This document shows positions 17,645 to 27,327 of a DNA stretch of 64,000 nucleotides, piece after piece (position 1 is the first letter of the stretch; each line of letters begins with the position of its first letter). Source of the DNA: Lysinibacillus sp. KCTC 33748 (GTDB taxonomy: Bacteria > Bacillota > Bacilli > Bacillales_A > Planococcaceae). The DNA lies in the NCBI RefSeq assembly GCF_002237755.1, contig NZ_MWSJ01000002.1, positions 124,001-188,000 on the forward strand, in the 5' to 3' direction. Under the pieces are notes generated by a model. It saw only the letters and a program-made list of their open reading frames with translations. It searched no databases and was not told the DNA's origin. The position numbers and the translations under genes are program-made.

Positions 17645-18498
17645 TGAAAGTCGTCACTACTATCCATGAGCTAACTATAGAAATCCAAGCAGCTAAGCAA
17701 GCTCAGAAAACAATTGGACTCGTTCCAACAATGGGCTATTTACATGAGGGTCATTTAACGCTAGCAAAAACAGCTCGCGACGAAAATGATTTAGTCGTGA
17801 TGAGTATATTTGTCAACCCAACTCAATTTGGACCAAACGAAGACTTTGAAAGTTATCCGCGTGATTTGCCACGGGATACTGCTTTAGCAGCGTCTGTCGG
17901 TGTTGATATTGTTTTCGCACCGAGTGTGGAAGAAATGTATCCGCATGATGGCGGTATTCGTATTCATGCGGGTGAACAGGCAACCATTCTTTGTGGGGCG
18001 AGCCGTCCAGGACATTTTGATGGCGTTTTACAGGTCGTAGCAAAATTATTTCACTTAGCACAGCCGACACGGGCTTATTTCGGACAAAAAGATGCCCAGC
18101 AGGTGGCAATTATTGCGACAATGGTACGCGATTTTAATTTCCCTTTGGAAATGCGAGTAGTACCCATTGTACGTGAGGAGGACGGTTTAGCGAAATCCTC
18201 TCGCAATGTGTATTTAAGTGAAGCGGAACGTCTTGAGGCACCCGCCATTAATGAAGCGCTACAGCTTGCTCGTAATAACTTTATAGCAAATGGTGATGCA
18301 GCGAGTGCGCTTGCTAAAGCAAAGGCACACATTGCAGCACGTACACATGGCGAAATTGACTATATTGAACTGTTAGCGTATCCAGATTTAACACCCGTAT
18401 TTCCTGAAACGGAGCAAGTGCTTTTAGCGGCAGCCGTCTATATTGGTAAAACTCGTTTAATTGATAATTGTATCTTTAATGTGAAAGAAGGATTGTAA
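17644..18498 (+). CDS. panC: Pantothenate synthetase (pantoate--beta-alanine ligase)
   Basis: A 284-residue ATP-dependent ligase joining pantoate and beta-alanine. The nucleotidyltransferase HIGH-type motif is seen as [11 protein letters not shown] near residue 28. [27 protein letters not shown] and the KMSKS-like KSSRNVYLS follow. Its ATG overlaps the panB stop by one base, and panD starts two bases after its own stop, so the three genes are tightly coupled. Confidence 0.97.
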   Translation: MKVVTTIHELTIEIQAAKQAQKTIGLVPTMGYLHEGHLTLAKTARDENDLVVMSIFVNPTQFGPNEDFESYPRDLPRDTALAASVGVDIVFAPSVEEMYPHDGGIRIHAGEQATILCGASRPGHFDGVLQVVAKLFHLAQPTRAYFGQKDAQQVAIIATMVRDFNFPLEMRVVPIVREEDGLAKSSRNVYLSEAERLEAPAINEALQLARNNFIANGDAASALAKAKAHIAARTHGEIDYIELLAYPDLTPVFPETEQVLLAAAVYIGKTRLIDNCIFNVKEGL

Positions 18499-18499
18499 A

Positions 18500-18883
18500 A
18501 TGTTACGAATGATGATGAACAGTAAAATCCACCGAGCTACAGTGACACAAGCAGATTTAAACTATGTTGGTTCTATTACGATTGATGAGGATATTTTAGA
18601 TGCAGTAGGAATGCTGCCAAACGAAAAGGTGCATATCGTTAATAACAATAATGGCGCACGCTTTGAAACTTATATTATTGCAGGGGAACGTGGATCAGGC
18701 GTTATTTGTGTGAACGGAGCAGCAGCACGCCTAGTACAACGTGGAGATATTGTAATTATTATTTCTTACGTGTATGTAGATAACGAAGAGGCAAAAGATC
18801 ATAAGCCAACAGTAGCTATTATGGGCGAGGGTAATACAATTAAAGAAATGATATCGTATGAGCCAGAGGCAACAGTGATGTAG
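18500..18883 (+). CDS. panD: Aspartate 1-decarboxylase, pyruvoyl-dependent
   Basis: A 127-residue proenzyme that yields beta-alanine from aspartate. Self-cleavage occurs between Gly and Ser in YVGSITI (residues 22-28), turning Ser into the pyruvoyl group. [18 protein letters not shown] and the [18 protein letters not shown] segment are typical. Length matches the family exactly. It is the last gene of panBCD. Confidence 0.97.
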   Translation: MLRMMMNSKIHRATVTQADLNYVGSITIDEDILDAVGMLPNEKVHIVNNNNGARFETYIIAGERGSGVICVNGAAARLVQRGDIVIIISYVYVDNEEAKDHKPTVAIMGEGNTIKEMISYEPEATVM

Positions 18884-18957
18884 TGTGATAAAAGTTGCTA
18901 CTACTTTGAAACTTTAAAGACAATTTTTTTATAAGGTGATTGAATTCATCATAATTT

Positions 18958-19034
18958 GAAAGTGTACATTACTAAGTTAAAGCCTTAGGACGCAGTTATG
19001 CCGAGGTATAATTAGTTGATGTACACTTTTTAAT
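18958..19034 (+). terminator. Long hairpin after panD
   Basis: AAGTGTACATTACTAAG pairs imperfectly with ACTAATTAGTTGATGTACACTT's reverse partner at 19012-19030 (outer ten pairs perfect), with a loop of about 35 bases and five T after it. It probably terminates panBCD, although the large loop is unusual for a simple terminator. Confidence 0.5.
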
Positions 19035-19182
19035 ATGTCCAAAAATTGTTAAAGAAAGGGTTTATCATATGAGCATTAAAGTGAATTTGAAAATTTTACA
19101 AACTAGAATTGCGTTAAAGATATGTTTTTAACTCATCATCAAAAGTTGTGGATAACAATTTTTAAGACGAAATTCCTTGAAG

Positions 19183-19435
19183 TTGATCTTCGTTCCGGCT
19201 GGGCGACTCCTCGGGGATTAGCGATATAGAGGAACGAAGGCTAGAAGCATCACTTCCTGTGATAACGCCTTCGTGACCAACATTGTGCTGCTGTCGCTAC
19301 GTTGCACTCACGCTTTCGCGCAAAAGACATTTGTTGGCCCGAGACCCTGCAGCGAAGCGGATGTTTTCTGTGCGAAAGCGAAGCGGCAGCTATAAAGCGC
19401 TCAGCCGGAATGGAAATCAACCACACATAATGGTG
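19183..19435. repeat. Repeat family 1, full-length copy upstream of dinG
   Basis: The left end TTGATCTTCGTTCCGGCTGG and the right end CCGGAATGGAAATCAA (to 19420) form imperfect inverted repeats. Inside are the hairpin core AACGAAGGC...GCCTTCGT with TCACTTCCTGTGA (19231-19277) and a long pair built on GCTTTCGCGC / GTGCGAAAGCG. It is about 75% alike by eye to the copy at 43775. An open frame runs through it into dinG, but that part is not protein-like. Confidence 0.8.
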
Positions 19436-19567
19436 ATAGGTCATATTTTTACAATTGTATTAATTTGGAGATTCTTGATGATAATCAACAATGGCAGAGG
19501 GATGCCGCTGAGCCAAATATGTGATAAAATTCATCTATCTAATGTGAACTGTGAGTTGAGATGTATG

Positions 19568-22336
19568 ATGGAAAGTCAAAAGTATGCAATTGTTGATTTA
19601 GAGACGACTGGTCATTCACCGGCAAATGGGGACCGAATGATTCAAATAGCAATTGTTATTATGAAAGATTGGGAAATTGAACAAACGTATACGAAGTTTA
19701 TATATCCAGGTAAAGCTATTCCAACGTTCATTCAGGATTTAACGCATATTACGGATGAGGATGTAAAGGATGCCTTGCCGTTTGAGGCACATGCCGACTA
19801 CATATATGAACTGCTTGCCGATTGTGTATTCGTCGCGCATAATGCGGATTTTGACTTATCCTTTTTACAAGCAGAGTTCAAGCGTGCGGGTTTATCAAAA
19901 TGGCAGGGTAAAAAGATGGACACGGTTGAGCTTGCCAAAATTTTGTTCCCAATGTCACTCAGCTTTAAGCTAGGTGATTTAGCGGCAGATTTAAATATAG
20001 AGCTTACAAATGCACACCGAGCAGATGACGATGCCCGTGCAACAGCGGAGCTCTTTAAACGATGCTGGAAGGAGTTACTCAGTCTCCCTCAGCTAACCCT
20101 AGAACAAATGCATAAACGCTCATTCAGATTGAAGTCAAATTTATCCCAGCTTTTCTTCGAGGCTCTTCAAATTAAACGACAGCATGTAACTGCTAATGAG
20201 AATGTCTCCTACTACCGCAATTTGGCTATTTGTGATGGGCGAAAAAAGTATACAAATCATGCGGAGGTTGTATCATATCCTCAAACAGCAGCTGACAAAA
20301 CAGCATTAATGACAAAAGCCATGTCGAATTTTGAGCAACGACCAGCGCAATTCGAGATGATGGACACGATTTGGCAAGCGCTCAATGACAAAAGGGAATG
20401 CGTTATAGAGGCCTCAACAGGTATTGGTAAAACAGCAGGCTATCTACTTCCTGCGATTTTGTATGCTCGAGCAGTCGATAAAAAAATTGCGATTAGCACA
20501 TATACGTCACACTTGCAGGAGCAACTTGTTGAGGAAGAGCTACCAAAGATTGAAAAAATCCTTGGCACAAAAGTCAATATCGCTGTGCTTAAGGGCATGC
20601 AGCATTATATTGACGTTGCACGCTTTGAGCAATGTATGGCATATGCTGATGAAACTTATGATGATACATTTACGATTTTGCAAATTCTTGTCTGGTTGAC
20701 TAAAACAGAAACAGGTGTGCTAAGTGAGCTCAATGTATCTGGGGGCGGACAATTATTTTTAGAGAAAATCCGCAAAATGCCTGATGAAAAACCTTCAAAG
20801 GGCTTTGATTTTTATGAGCAAGCGTTAAAAAATAGTGAATTTGCTGATTGTATCGTAACGAATCATTCTATGGTACTCAGTGATTTAGTCCGTCAAACAC
20901 CAATATTTACACAAATTGACGGATGGATCATTGACGAAGCACATCAATTTATACAATCTGCTATGCAGCAGGATGAAGTTGTCTTCTCCTATACGCAGTG
21001 GAAGTACATTTTTGGCCAAATTGGAACGATGGAGGAAACTGCTTTGTTCCAGCAATTTAGTCAGGCCGCTAAGAAGAAACACCGTGTTTCTATGCAAAGC
21101 TTGCAGCGACTAGATGCACAATTTATACGTCTACAACGGACATTCGATGAAACTATGCAACGGGCTGTACAAAAAATGCAGCAACAAATAAAAGGGAAGC
21201 AAGCTAGTAGTAAATGCACTTTGTTTTTAGAGGATGTAACGCTAGCAAAAGAGCCGCTTCTACAAGTGAGTAAGCTCACACAGCAATGGCTTGATCTTGC
21301 TACAGAAGTGGGGCAGGCCTTTGAAAATAATATTGAGCAATTAGATAAAAATGAGCTCTTTATTTTATCTGAGTGGCATTATTGGATCCGTGAATTAAAA
21401 GTAAAAATCGCGGAATGGGAAGAAATTTTCCTATCGTCACAGGATGATAATTCAGTATGGCTAGAATTTGATGTAAGGAGCGTTCCTGGGAGCTTACACG
21501 TCTATAAAAAGCCTGTTAATGTCACACCTATCATTGAAAAAGTACTTACGCCTCTTCGTAAGCAGGCAAGTATTGTGTGGACTTCAGGCACTTTAACGGT
21601 GCCAGGTAATGAGCGTTTTGTAACGAGTCAACTTGGTATTTCTAATAGTGTGCAAGTAATAAAGCTCCAAGCACCACCATCCTATTATGCAGGTGCTAAG
21701 GCATTTATTGTCACTGATATGCCTGAAATTCAACATGTGACTCAGGACGAATATATTGAAGCGGTCGCCCATGCAATTACACGTACCGTGCGAATGACTG
21801 AAGGACGTTGCTTTGTCCTATTTACCGCTCAGGACATGCTTCGAAAAACAGTGGAGCTTATTCAAGATAGTGAACTCCTTGATGACTATATGCTCTTTGC
21901 ACAAGGAGTCACGGGTGGTAGCCGTATGCGAATTCTGAAATCATTTCAAAAGTTTAGCCATGCCGTTCTTTTTGGTACAAACAGCTTCTGGGAGGGAGTA
22001 GACGTTCCGGGTGACGCTCTTTCATCGGTGATCGTTGTACGCCTGCCGTTCTCCTCACCGGAAGAGCCTGTATTTAAAGCGCGAGCAAAACATATTACAG
22101 CACAAGGTCGCAATTCTTTCAATGAGCTTTCATTACCAGAAGCCATTATGCGGTTTAAACAGGGCTTTGGTCGTTTAATCCGTTCATCACAGGATAAAGG
22201 AGCCTTTATAGTTTTGGACCGCCGTATTTCAACAAAGTCGTACGGTAAGGAATTTGTTAAGGCGTTACCACCGATTGATGTGAAGAAATTGCAGCTACCG
22301 GAGTTGTTAAAGGAACTTAATAATTGGCAGAAATAG
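19568..22336 (+). CDS. dinG: DinG-family ATP-dependent helicase with N-terminal exonuclease domain
   Basis: A 922-residue Bacillus-type DinG. Residues 1-170 form a DnaQ-like 3'-5' exonuclease with all DEDDh residues (DLETTG, HNADFDLSFL, HRADDDA). The helicase part has Walker A EASTGIGKTAGY, DEAH box IIDEAHQF and the C-terminal GFGRLIRS. Such proteins act in DNA repair; the Bacillus enzyme lacks the iron-sulfur cysteines of the E. coli one and none are obvious here. The start at 19568 is chosen because the frame upstream is repeat DNA; no strong ribosome binding site is visible. A start at 19565 is equally possible. Confidence 0.92.
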   Translation: MESQKYAIVDLETTGHSPANGDRMIQIAIVIMKDWEIEQTYTKFIYPGKAIPTFIQDLTHITDEDVKDALPFEAHADYIYELLADCVFVAHNADFDLSFLQAEFKRAGLSKWQGKKMDTVELAKILFPMSLSFKLGDLAADLNIELTNAHRADDDARATAELFKRCWKELLSLPQLTLEQMHKRSFRLKSNLSQLFFEALQIKRQHVTANENVSYYRNLAICDGRKKYTNHAEVVSYPQTAADKTALMTKAMSNFEQRPAQFEMMDTIWQALNDKRECVIEASTGIGKTAGYLLPAILYARAVDKKIAISTYTSHLQEQLVEEELPKIEKILGTKVNIAVLKGMQHYIDVARFEQCMAYADETYDDTFTILQILVWLTKTETGVLSELNVSGGGQLFLEKIRKMPDEKPSKGFDFYEQALKNSEFADCIVTNHSMVLSDLVRQTPIFTQIDGWIIDEAHQFIQSAMQQDEVVFSYTQWKYIFGQIGTMEETALFQQFSQAAKKKHRVSMQSLQRLDAQFIRLQRTFDETMQRAVQKMQQQIKGKQASSKCTLFLEDVTLAKEPLLQVSKLTQQWLDLATEVGQAFENNIEQLDKNELFILSEWHYWIRELKVKIAEWEEIFLSSQDDNSVWLEFDVRSVPGSLHVYKKPVNVTPIIEKVLTPLRKQASIVWTSGTLTVPGNERFVTSQLGISNSVQVIKLQAPPSYYAGAKAFIVTDMPEIQHVTQDEYIEAVAHAITRTVRMTEGRCFVLFTAQDMLRKTVELIQDSELLDDYMLFAQGVTGGSRMRILKSFQKFSHAVLFGTNSFWEGVDVPGDALSSVIVVRLPFSSPEEPVFKARAKHITAQGRNSFNELSLPEAIMRFKQGFGRLIRSSQDKGAFIVLDRRISTKSYGKEFVKALPPIDVKKLQLPELLKELNNWQK

Positions 22337-22340
22337 TTGA

Positions 22341-22377
22341 AATCCCTTTTAGTAGTTTTGCTAAAAGGGATTTTTTG
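22341..22377 (+). terminator. Terminator after dinG
   Basis: AAATCCCTTTTAG pairs perfectly with CTAAAAGGGATTT across an 8-base loop and is followed by a T-run. The 22378-22745 stretch beyond it has no supported gene, only a minus-strand terminator-like hairpin at about 22520-22545. Confidence 0.9.
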
Positions 22378-22747
22378 GTAGATTTTATCCCGAAAGTAAG
22401 GTTATCTGAGCGAATTTTGAAGAAAATAAAAATCCAGGTGACTCGAGCCAATATAAAGTAGAAAACAGAGATCCCGAGCTATATAGTCTGCAAGCCGAGA
22501 ATCAGATTTTCTCACTAAAAAAGCCCTCGACGATTGCGGGGGCTAGTTGCTATTATAAAACTTCTTTGGTCTGCCGAAAGGACTAGACATTTCGTAATCA
22601 TCATACCTTCATCAGTAATGTTATTAATCTTGCCACTAATAATTGCTATAGAATCTTTTGCATCTTCTCTTGAGCTTTTACAAAGCCTAGTTCTATAACT
22701 TTGTTTTATATTGTTGTCTAATAAATCGGTAGTTCAAAAAAGGATTC

Positions 22748-22963
22748 CTACCATCTACGGAAACCAGGTCTAAAGCCGGGGAAAAACGGTCTTCCTGGGA
22801 AGAATGGGCTTATTGGAAAAAACGGGCTTATTGGAAAAAATGGGCTAACAGGGAAAAACGGTCTTCCTGGGAAGAATGGGCTCCCTGGGAAAAAGGGTCT
22901 TCCGAATTGGCCCATACCTGGAGAAAATCGGCGTCCGTCATTAAAACGCATTGGATTTACCAT
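22748..22963 (-). CDS. Small FFP-repeat protein, unknown function
   Basis: A 71-residue protein. After a short N-terminus (MVNPMRFNDGRRFSPGMGQF) come seven to eight tandem six-residue units of the form PFFPGS, PFFPGR, PFFPVS, PFFPIS, then a basic FRPGFRRW tail. The DNA shows the matching 18-bp repeat. AAGGGAG lies 8 bases before ATG 22963. Aromatic, Pro/Gly-rich repeat proteins of this size are often spore-coat or surface components; that is only an inference. A CATAGCCTA box at 22993-23001 fits a SigK -10 consensus (CATAnnnTA). Confidence 0.6.
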   Translation of the reverse strand: MVNPMRFNDGRRFSPGMGQFGRPFFPGSPFFPGRPFFPVSPFFPISPFFPISPFFPGRPFFPGFRPGFRRW

Positions 22964-23159
22964 TTTTATAACTCCCTTCAATTGATATAGTATAGGCTAT
23001 GTTCAATCAATGAAGTGGCTTAGACTAAGACACAGGTTTGGGATTCTATTTCAGCGTAAAAAAGTCAAATATATTACCGAGAAAGAGTGGACATTTCATA
23101 AAAGTTCTGCCAAGGATTAAGCGATAGACCTCTCACATTGGAACTCTTATGGTGACGAT

Positions 23160-24329
23160 TTATTGGTGTGCCAATATATCTTCAATCAAAAATGCGATAT
23201 AGAGATTTGTTTTTGTAAATGGATTACTTAGGTCCATATCTAAAAGCGTCTCTATTTTTTTTAGTTTATAAAGTACTGTGTTGCGATGAATAAATAGTCG
23301 TTCACTTATCCTACGAGTACTACCATTCTCCTCGAGAAAAATGCGTGAAAATTGTACATAATCTGTATTATGCAATTCATCATAGTGATAAAGCTGACCT
23401 AAAATATCTTGGCTATATGATTTGATCAATGTTTGATTTTGCACAGCCATAATAATTTTGTAGGCACCAATTTCTTTATATTTATATAGGAAGCGGTTGT
23501 TATGAAGCTTTGCTAATTGGATTACTGTTAATGACTCATCATAGCTTTTGCGAACATTTTCAAGCTCTTTATGAAAATTTCCTTTACCAATAATAATATC
23601 TAAGTAACCATTTTTTTGTGTAATTTTATCGTAAATTTCTTCAACAATTTTTGAGAAGGGAGTATTAGGTGTATTGATTTGTGCTTTGTCGATTAAAAAG
23701 ATGAGGTGATTTTTATGCTTTAGTTTTAAGAAGCGTTTATATCTATTTTGAAATGCAAATTGGATCATGACCTCGTAACGGTCAATGTTAGCTTGTACAT
23801 TATTTGTTGTACATGAAATGATGGCTAGTTCTCTACTTTGTGGAAATCCTAGTAGTGTTAATTGATCCTTAATATAGTTGGCGTTTTGTTTGTAGTGAAA
23901 AAGTAAGTTATAAAGAACCTTTTCTTCGATAGACAGCTCTTGATGGTGATTGGCAATAAATTGAAATGTTGTTTTTAATAGATCGGCTATTCGATAATTC
24001 CATGGCATGAGAAAAATAGGGAAATCATGTTCGTTAGCAAAAGAGATGACTGAATCTGGTATATTTGGAATATAAGGACCAGTATTAATAATGAAACCTG
24101 CTACTTTTTTAGAGAAAGCTAGTTTTACAAGCTGCTCTAAGGAATCTCCATCAGAAGATAAATTAATACCTGTAGTCACGACTAATTCATTAGGTCTACA
24201 AAACATAATTAAATCGATGCTTTCTACTACGTTAATCCCTGTAACTCTTCGATACGTTCCGTTATGTCCAGCTACTAATGTTAGCATTGGGAATTGAACT
24301 CCCTCTACAATTTTGCGAATTGTCCCCAT
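23160..24329 (-). CDS. PucR-family transcriptional regulator
   Basis: A 389-residue regulator with the PucR N-terminal sensor domain (residues 1-125; GTIRKIVEGVQFPMLTLVAG), a central CdaR/GGDEF-like region and a C-terminal helix-turn-helix (STRRISERLFIHRNTVLYKLKKIE) of the PucR type. GGGGGG upstream selects ATG 24329 over 24353. It is transcribed away from the pyrimidine/hydantoin degradation cluster and most likely controls it, in line with PucR regulators of purine and hydantoin catabolism. Confidence 0.9.
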   Translation of the reverse strand: MGTIRKIVEGVQFPMLTLVAGHNGTYRRVTGINVVESIDLIMFCRPNELVVTTGINLSSDGDSLEQLVKLAFSKKVAGFIINTGPYIPNIPDSVISFANEHDFPIFLMPWNYRIADLLKTTFQFIANHHQELSIEEKVLYNLLFHYKQNANYIKDQLTLLGFPQSRELAIISCTTNNVQANIDRYEVMIQFAFQNRYKRFLKLKHKNHLIFLIDKAQINTPNTPFSKIVEEIYDKITQKNGYLDIIIGKGNFHKELENVRKSYDESLTVIQLAKLHNNRFLYKYKEIGAYKIIMAVQNQTLIKSYSQDILGQLYHYDELHNTDYVQFSRIFLEENGSTRRISERLFIHRNTVLYKLKKIETLLDMDLSNPFTKTNLYIAFLIEDILAHQ

Positions 24330-24367
24330 TTCTTCCCCCCTTATTATGAACATAACTTACCATATAT

Positions 24368-24385
24368 TATGTGCAGATGCACATA
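24368..24385. promoter_or_regulatory. Candidate PucR operator palindrome
   Basis: TATGTGCA-GA-TGCACATA is a perfect 8+2+8 palindrome in the 138-base space between the divergent pucR-like gene and the carbamoylase gene. Its position allows control in both directions. A half-match (TATGTGC) occurs at about 30031, upstream of the permease gene. Confidence 0.55.
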
Positions 24386-24467
24386 TTTTTTTAGTTTGCT
24401 AGCTATATCTCAACATTTTTATCTTTTATAGAATGTGAATAACTACTGTGAAAGAGAGGAATTGCAT

Positions 24468-25712
24468 ATGTATAAGTGTAATAGTAGACGATTGCAAGAG
24501 TTAATTGAACAATTTAGTCAATTTGGAGCTACCGAAAATGGTGGTGTAACTCGTTTGTCTCTTTCGAATGAGGATGTATTAGCAAGAAACTATTTTTGTG
24601 AGTGTTGTGATGAATTAGGAATGGACATTAAAGTCGATGATATGGGCAATATTTATGCTATTCTCCCTGGGAAAAAGGATGTCCCTCCAATTGTTATGGG
24701 GTCACATTTAGATTCCGTTGAAAAGGGTGGGAAATTTGATGGTGTACTAGGCGTTTTAACGGCTATAGAAGCCATTAGGACATTAAAGGAAAACGAGATT
24801 GAACTAGATATCCCTATAATGATTATTAATTTTACGAATGAAGAAGGTGCTCGTTTTGATCCAGCAATGATGAGCTCTGGTGTCATTTCATCTAAATTTG
24901 AAAAAGAAAAAATGCTGCAATCTGTCGACAAGTATGGCACTAGTTTCAAAGAAGCACTGCAAGCAAGTGGGTATGAAGGAGATCAAGAAAATCGTTTAAA
25001 GGAAGCTCTTGCTTATATCGAATTGCATATTGAGCAAGGACCCGTTCTGGAGGCGAAGCAACTTGAAATAGGAGTTGTTGAAGGTGTATTAGGAATGGTT
25101 TGCTATGAAATTACGGTTACAGGGCAGTCCAATCATGCTGGAACGACACCGATGACAATGCGTCAAGATCCGATGATCGTAACTTCAAAAATCATTGCGC
25201 ATTTACATGAAGAGCTCGGAAAAATTGATGAACAGTTAGTATTTACCTTTGGCCGAATGAATGTATCTCCCAATATCCATACCGTTATACCGAACAAAGT
25301 GACGTTTACGATTGATTCACGTCATCAAAAACCAGAGATTATGCAAAAAGTTGAAGATATACTGGATCATCTTCCTACAGAGGATATGGGCTGTAATATT
25401 AAGCCGCTTAAGCTTTGGGGGAGAGATACAGTTTATTTTGATACTCATATTTGTAATGAAGTGGCAAGGGCTTGTCAGAGCTTCGGCTATACTGCTCATC
25501 GAATGTTTAGCGGAGCGGGACATGATGCGCAATATATGGCAAGTATTGTTCCATCAGCAATGATTTTTGTTCCTAGTATTAATGGTAAGAGTCATTGTGA
25601 AGAAGAGGAAACAACATTTGAGGATTGTGCGAAAGGTGCAGATGTATTACTTGAAACAGTGTTGACGCTGCAAACAAAGTTCAGTATGGGGGAGACCTAC
25701 ACGTTACATTAA
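24468..25712 (+). CDS. Zn-dependent hydantoinase/carbamoylase family amidase (ureidopropionase-like)
   Basis: A 414-residue M20-type amidohydrolase. Metal ligands appear in GSHLDSVEKGGKFDGVLGV, NEEGARF, ELHIEQGPVLE and the late GAGHDAQYM. It would hydrolyse N-carbamoyl beta- or L-amino acids, releasing ammonia and CO2. Next to dihydropyrimidine dehydrogenase and hydantoinase genes the most likely role is beta-ureidopropionase, yielding beta-alanine. AGAGAGGA lies upstream of ATG 24468. An N-carbamoyl-L-amino acid hydrolase or allantoate amidohydrolase role cannot be excluded. Confidence 0.88.
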   Translation: MYKCNSRRLQELIEQFSQFGATENGGVTRLSLSNEDVLARNYFCECCDELGMDIKVDDMGNIYAILPGKKDVPPIVMGSHLDSVEKGGKFDGVLGVLTAIEAIRTLKENEIELDIPIMIINFTNEEGARFDPAMMSSGVISSKFEKEKMLQSVDKYGTSFKEALQASGYEGDQENRLKEALAYIELHIEQGPVLEAKQLEIGVVEGVLGMVCYEITVTGQSNHAGTTPMTMRQDPMIVTSKIIAHLHEELGKIDEQLVFTFGRMNVSPNIHTVIPNKVTFTIDSRHQKPEIMQKVEDILDHLPTEDMGCNIKPLKLWGRDTVYFDTHICNEVARACQSFGYTAHRMFSGAGHDAQYMASIVPSAMIFVPSINGKSHCEEEETTFEDCAKGADVLLETVLTLQTKFSMGETYTLH

Positions 25713-25771
25713 GGTAGGTTTTATGAATTAATTGAGCGTTCTCCATTATTTTACGAAGGGTGAGGGGCAGA

Positions 25772-27175
25772 ATGAAAAAAATTATTAAAGGTGGACGAGT
25801 AGCAACAGCTGCAGATGTTTTTGAGGCAGATATTTTAATTGAAAACGGAAAAATTGTTCAAATAGGTAAAGATTTATCCGAAGTGGGCGCAGAAATTATT
25901 GATGCTACGGGTAAAATCGTGATGCCAGGTGGGATTGATCCGCATACTCATTTAGATATGCCATTTAACAATACTGTGACTGATGATGATTGGAAATCTG
26001 GTACCATTGCAGCGGCTTTTGGAGGAACGACTACTATTTTGGACTTCTGCTTAACGGCTGGCGAAGAAAAACTTTCAGCTGCAGTTGAAAAGTGGCATGG
26101 CAAGGCGAAGGGGAAATCAGCTATCGACTATGGATTCCACTTAATGATTGGTGATTTAACGCCTGAAACAGAAGCTGAATTGCCGCAAATTTTAGAGCAG
26201 GAGGGCATTACTTCTGTAAAGGTGTTTATGGCTTATGCGAAAGAATTTCAAGCAACCGATCGCACCCTTTTTAAAGCTTTTAAAATAGCAAAGGACCTCG
26301 GTGCTGTTGTTATGGTGCACTGTGAAAATGGTTCTGTTATTGATGAGCTTGTGGAAGAGGCGCGACGTGCAGGTCATAAGGAGCCGATTTATCATGCGCT
26401 CACTCGCCCAGCTGAATTAGAAGGTGAAGCGACAAAACGTGCGATCGAGTTAGCCCATATTGCTGACGCTACCCTTTATGTAGTACATGTAACTTGTAAG
26501 GAGGCAGTAGATGAGATCATTGCTGCGCGTGAAAAGGGTTATAACGTCTACGGTGAAACATGTCCACCATATTTAACTTTGGATCAATCTGCTTTGGCAC
26601 AACCTGGTTTTGAAGGGGCAAAATATGTTTGGTCCCCACCACTTCGCCCGAAATACCATCAGGCTCATTTATGGAATGCTCTAAAAGCAAAACAACTACA
26701 AACAATTGGCTCTGATCAATGCTCGTTTAGTTTCAAAGGTAAAAAACAGTTAGGATTAAATGATTTTTCTAAAATTCCTAACGGTGGGCCTTTTATCGAA
26801 GACCGTTTCAGCATTTTATATTCAGAAGGTGTAGCAAAAGGAAAAATTTCTATCAATGAGTTTGTCGATATGATTTCCACAAGTGCAGCAAAAATATTTG
26901 GCTTATTCCCACAAAAAGGAACGATTGCAATCGGTTCTGATGCCGATATCGTTATTTTTGATCCAGAGGTAAAACGAGAAATTTCGGCTAAAACCCATCA
27001 TATGAACGTTGATTATAACCCATATGAAGGATGGGAAGTAACAGGTGAACCAGTAAGTGTACTAGTTCGTGGGGAATATGTCATTAAAAATAAAGAATTT
27101 GTTGGTGTACTAGGTAGTGGACAATATATAAAACGCCCATTAAAAACAACTGCTGCAGAAGCACTTAATATTTAG
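25772..27175 (+). CDS. hydA: Dihydropyrimidinase / D-hydantoinase
   Basis: A 467-residue amidohydrolase opening the dihydropyrimidine or hydantoin ring. The binuclear metal site is complete: DPHTHLDMP, the carboxylated Lys in SVKVFMAYAKEFQ, MVHCENG, VHVTCKEA and GSDQCSFSFKGK. ATG 25772 is preferred (MKKIIKGGRV) as GGTGAGGGG lies just upstream; a GTG at 25760 overlaps that site. It follows the carbamoylase and precedes preTA, giving a complete reductive pathway. Confidence 0.95.
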   Translation: MKKIIKGGRVATAADVFEADILIENGKIVQIGKDLSEVGAEIIDATGKIVMPGGIDPHTHLDMPFNNTVTDDDWKSGTIAAAFGGTTTILDFCLTAGEEKLSAAVEKWHGKAKGKSAIDYGFHLMIGDLTPETEAELPQILEQEGITSVKVFMAYAKEFQATDRTLFKAFKIAKDLGAVVMVHCENGSVIDELVEEARRAGHKEPIYHALTRPAELEGEATKRAIELAHIADATLYVVHVTCKEAVDEIIAAREKGYNVYGETCPPYLTLDQSALAQPGFEGAKYVWSPPLRPKYHQAHLWNALKAKQLQTIGSDQCSFSFKGKKQLGLNDFSKIPNGGPFIEDRFSILYSEGVAKGKISINEFVDMISTSAAKIFGLFPQKGTIAIGSDADIVIFDPEVKREISAKTHHMNVDYNPYEGWEVTGEPVSVLVRGEYVIKNKEFVGVLGSGQYIKRPLKTTAAEALNI

Positions 27176-27180
27176 CTTAT

Positions 27181-27217
27181 GACCGATTGCTTTGGTGGAG
27201 AACAGAGCAATCGGTCT
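27181..27217. repeat. Intercistronic hairpin between hydA and preT
   Basis: GACCGATTGCT and AGCAATCGGTC form a perfect 11-bp stem across 14 bases. There is no T-run after it, so it is more likely a processing or mRNA-stability hairpin than a strong terminator. Confidence 0.55.
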
Positions 27218-27327
27218 CGTAATATCTTCATTTAGCTACTGAAGACTATCTTCTTTTAATGATGGTGGGTTGAATGTTGAATTTAGCTCTTTGAAGGAAA
27301 AAATGAACACATGAGGGGGATGTGGAA

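Noticed and set aside
19283-19567. N-terminal extension of the dinG frame
   Set aside because: This part lies in a family-1 repeat and its downstream flank, and the exonuclease domain begins only at 19568.
22550-22740. Minus-strand gene fragment with a terminator-like hairpin
   Set aside because: Some stretches look coding in two frames, but there is no start or clear family, so I only note a possible remnant.
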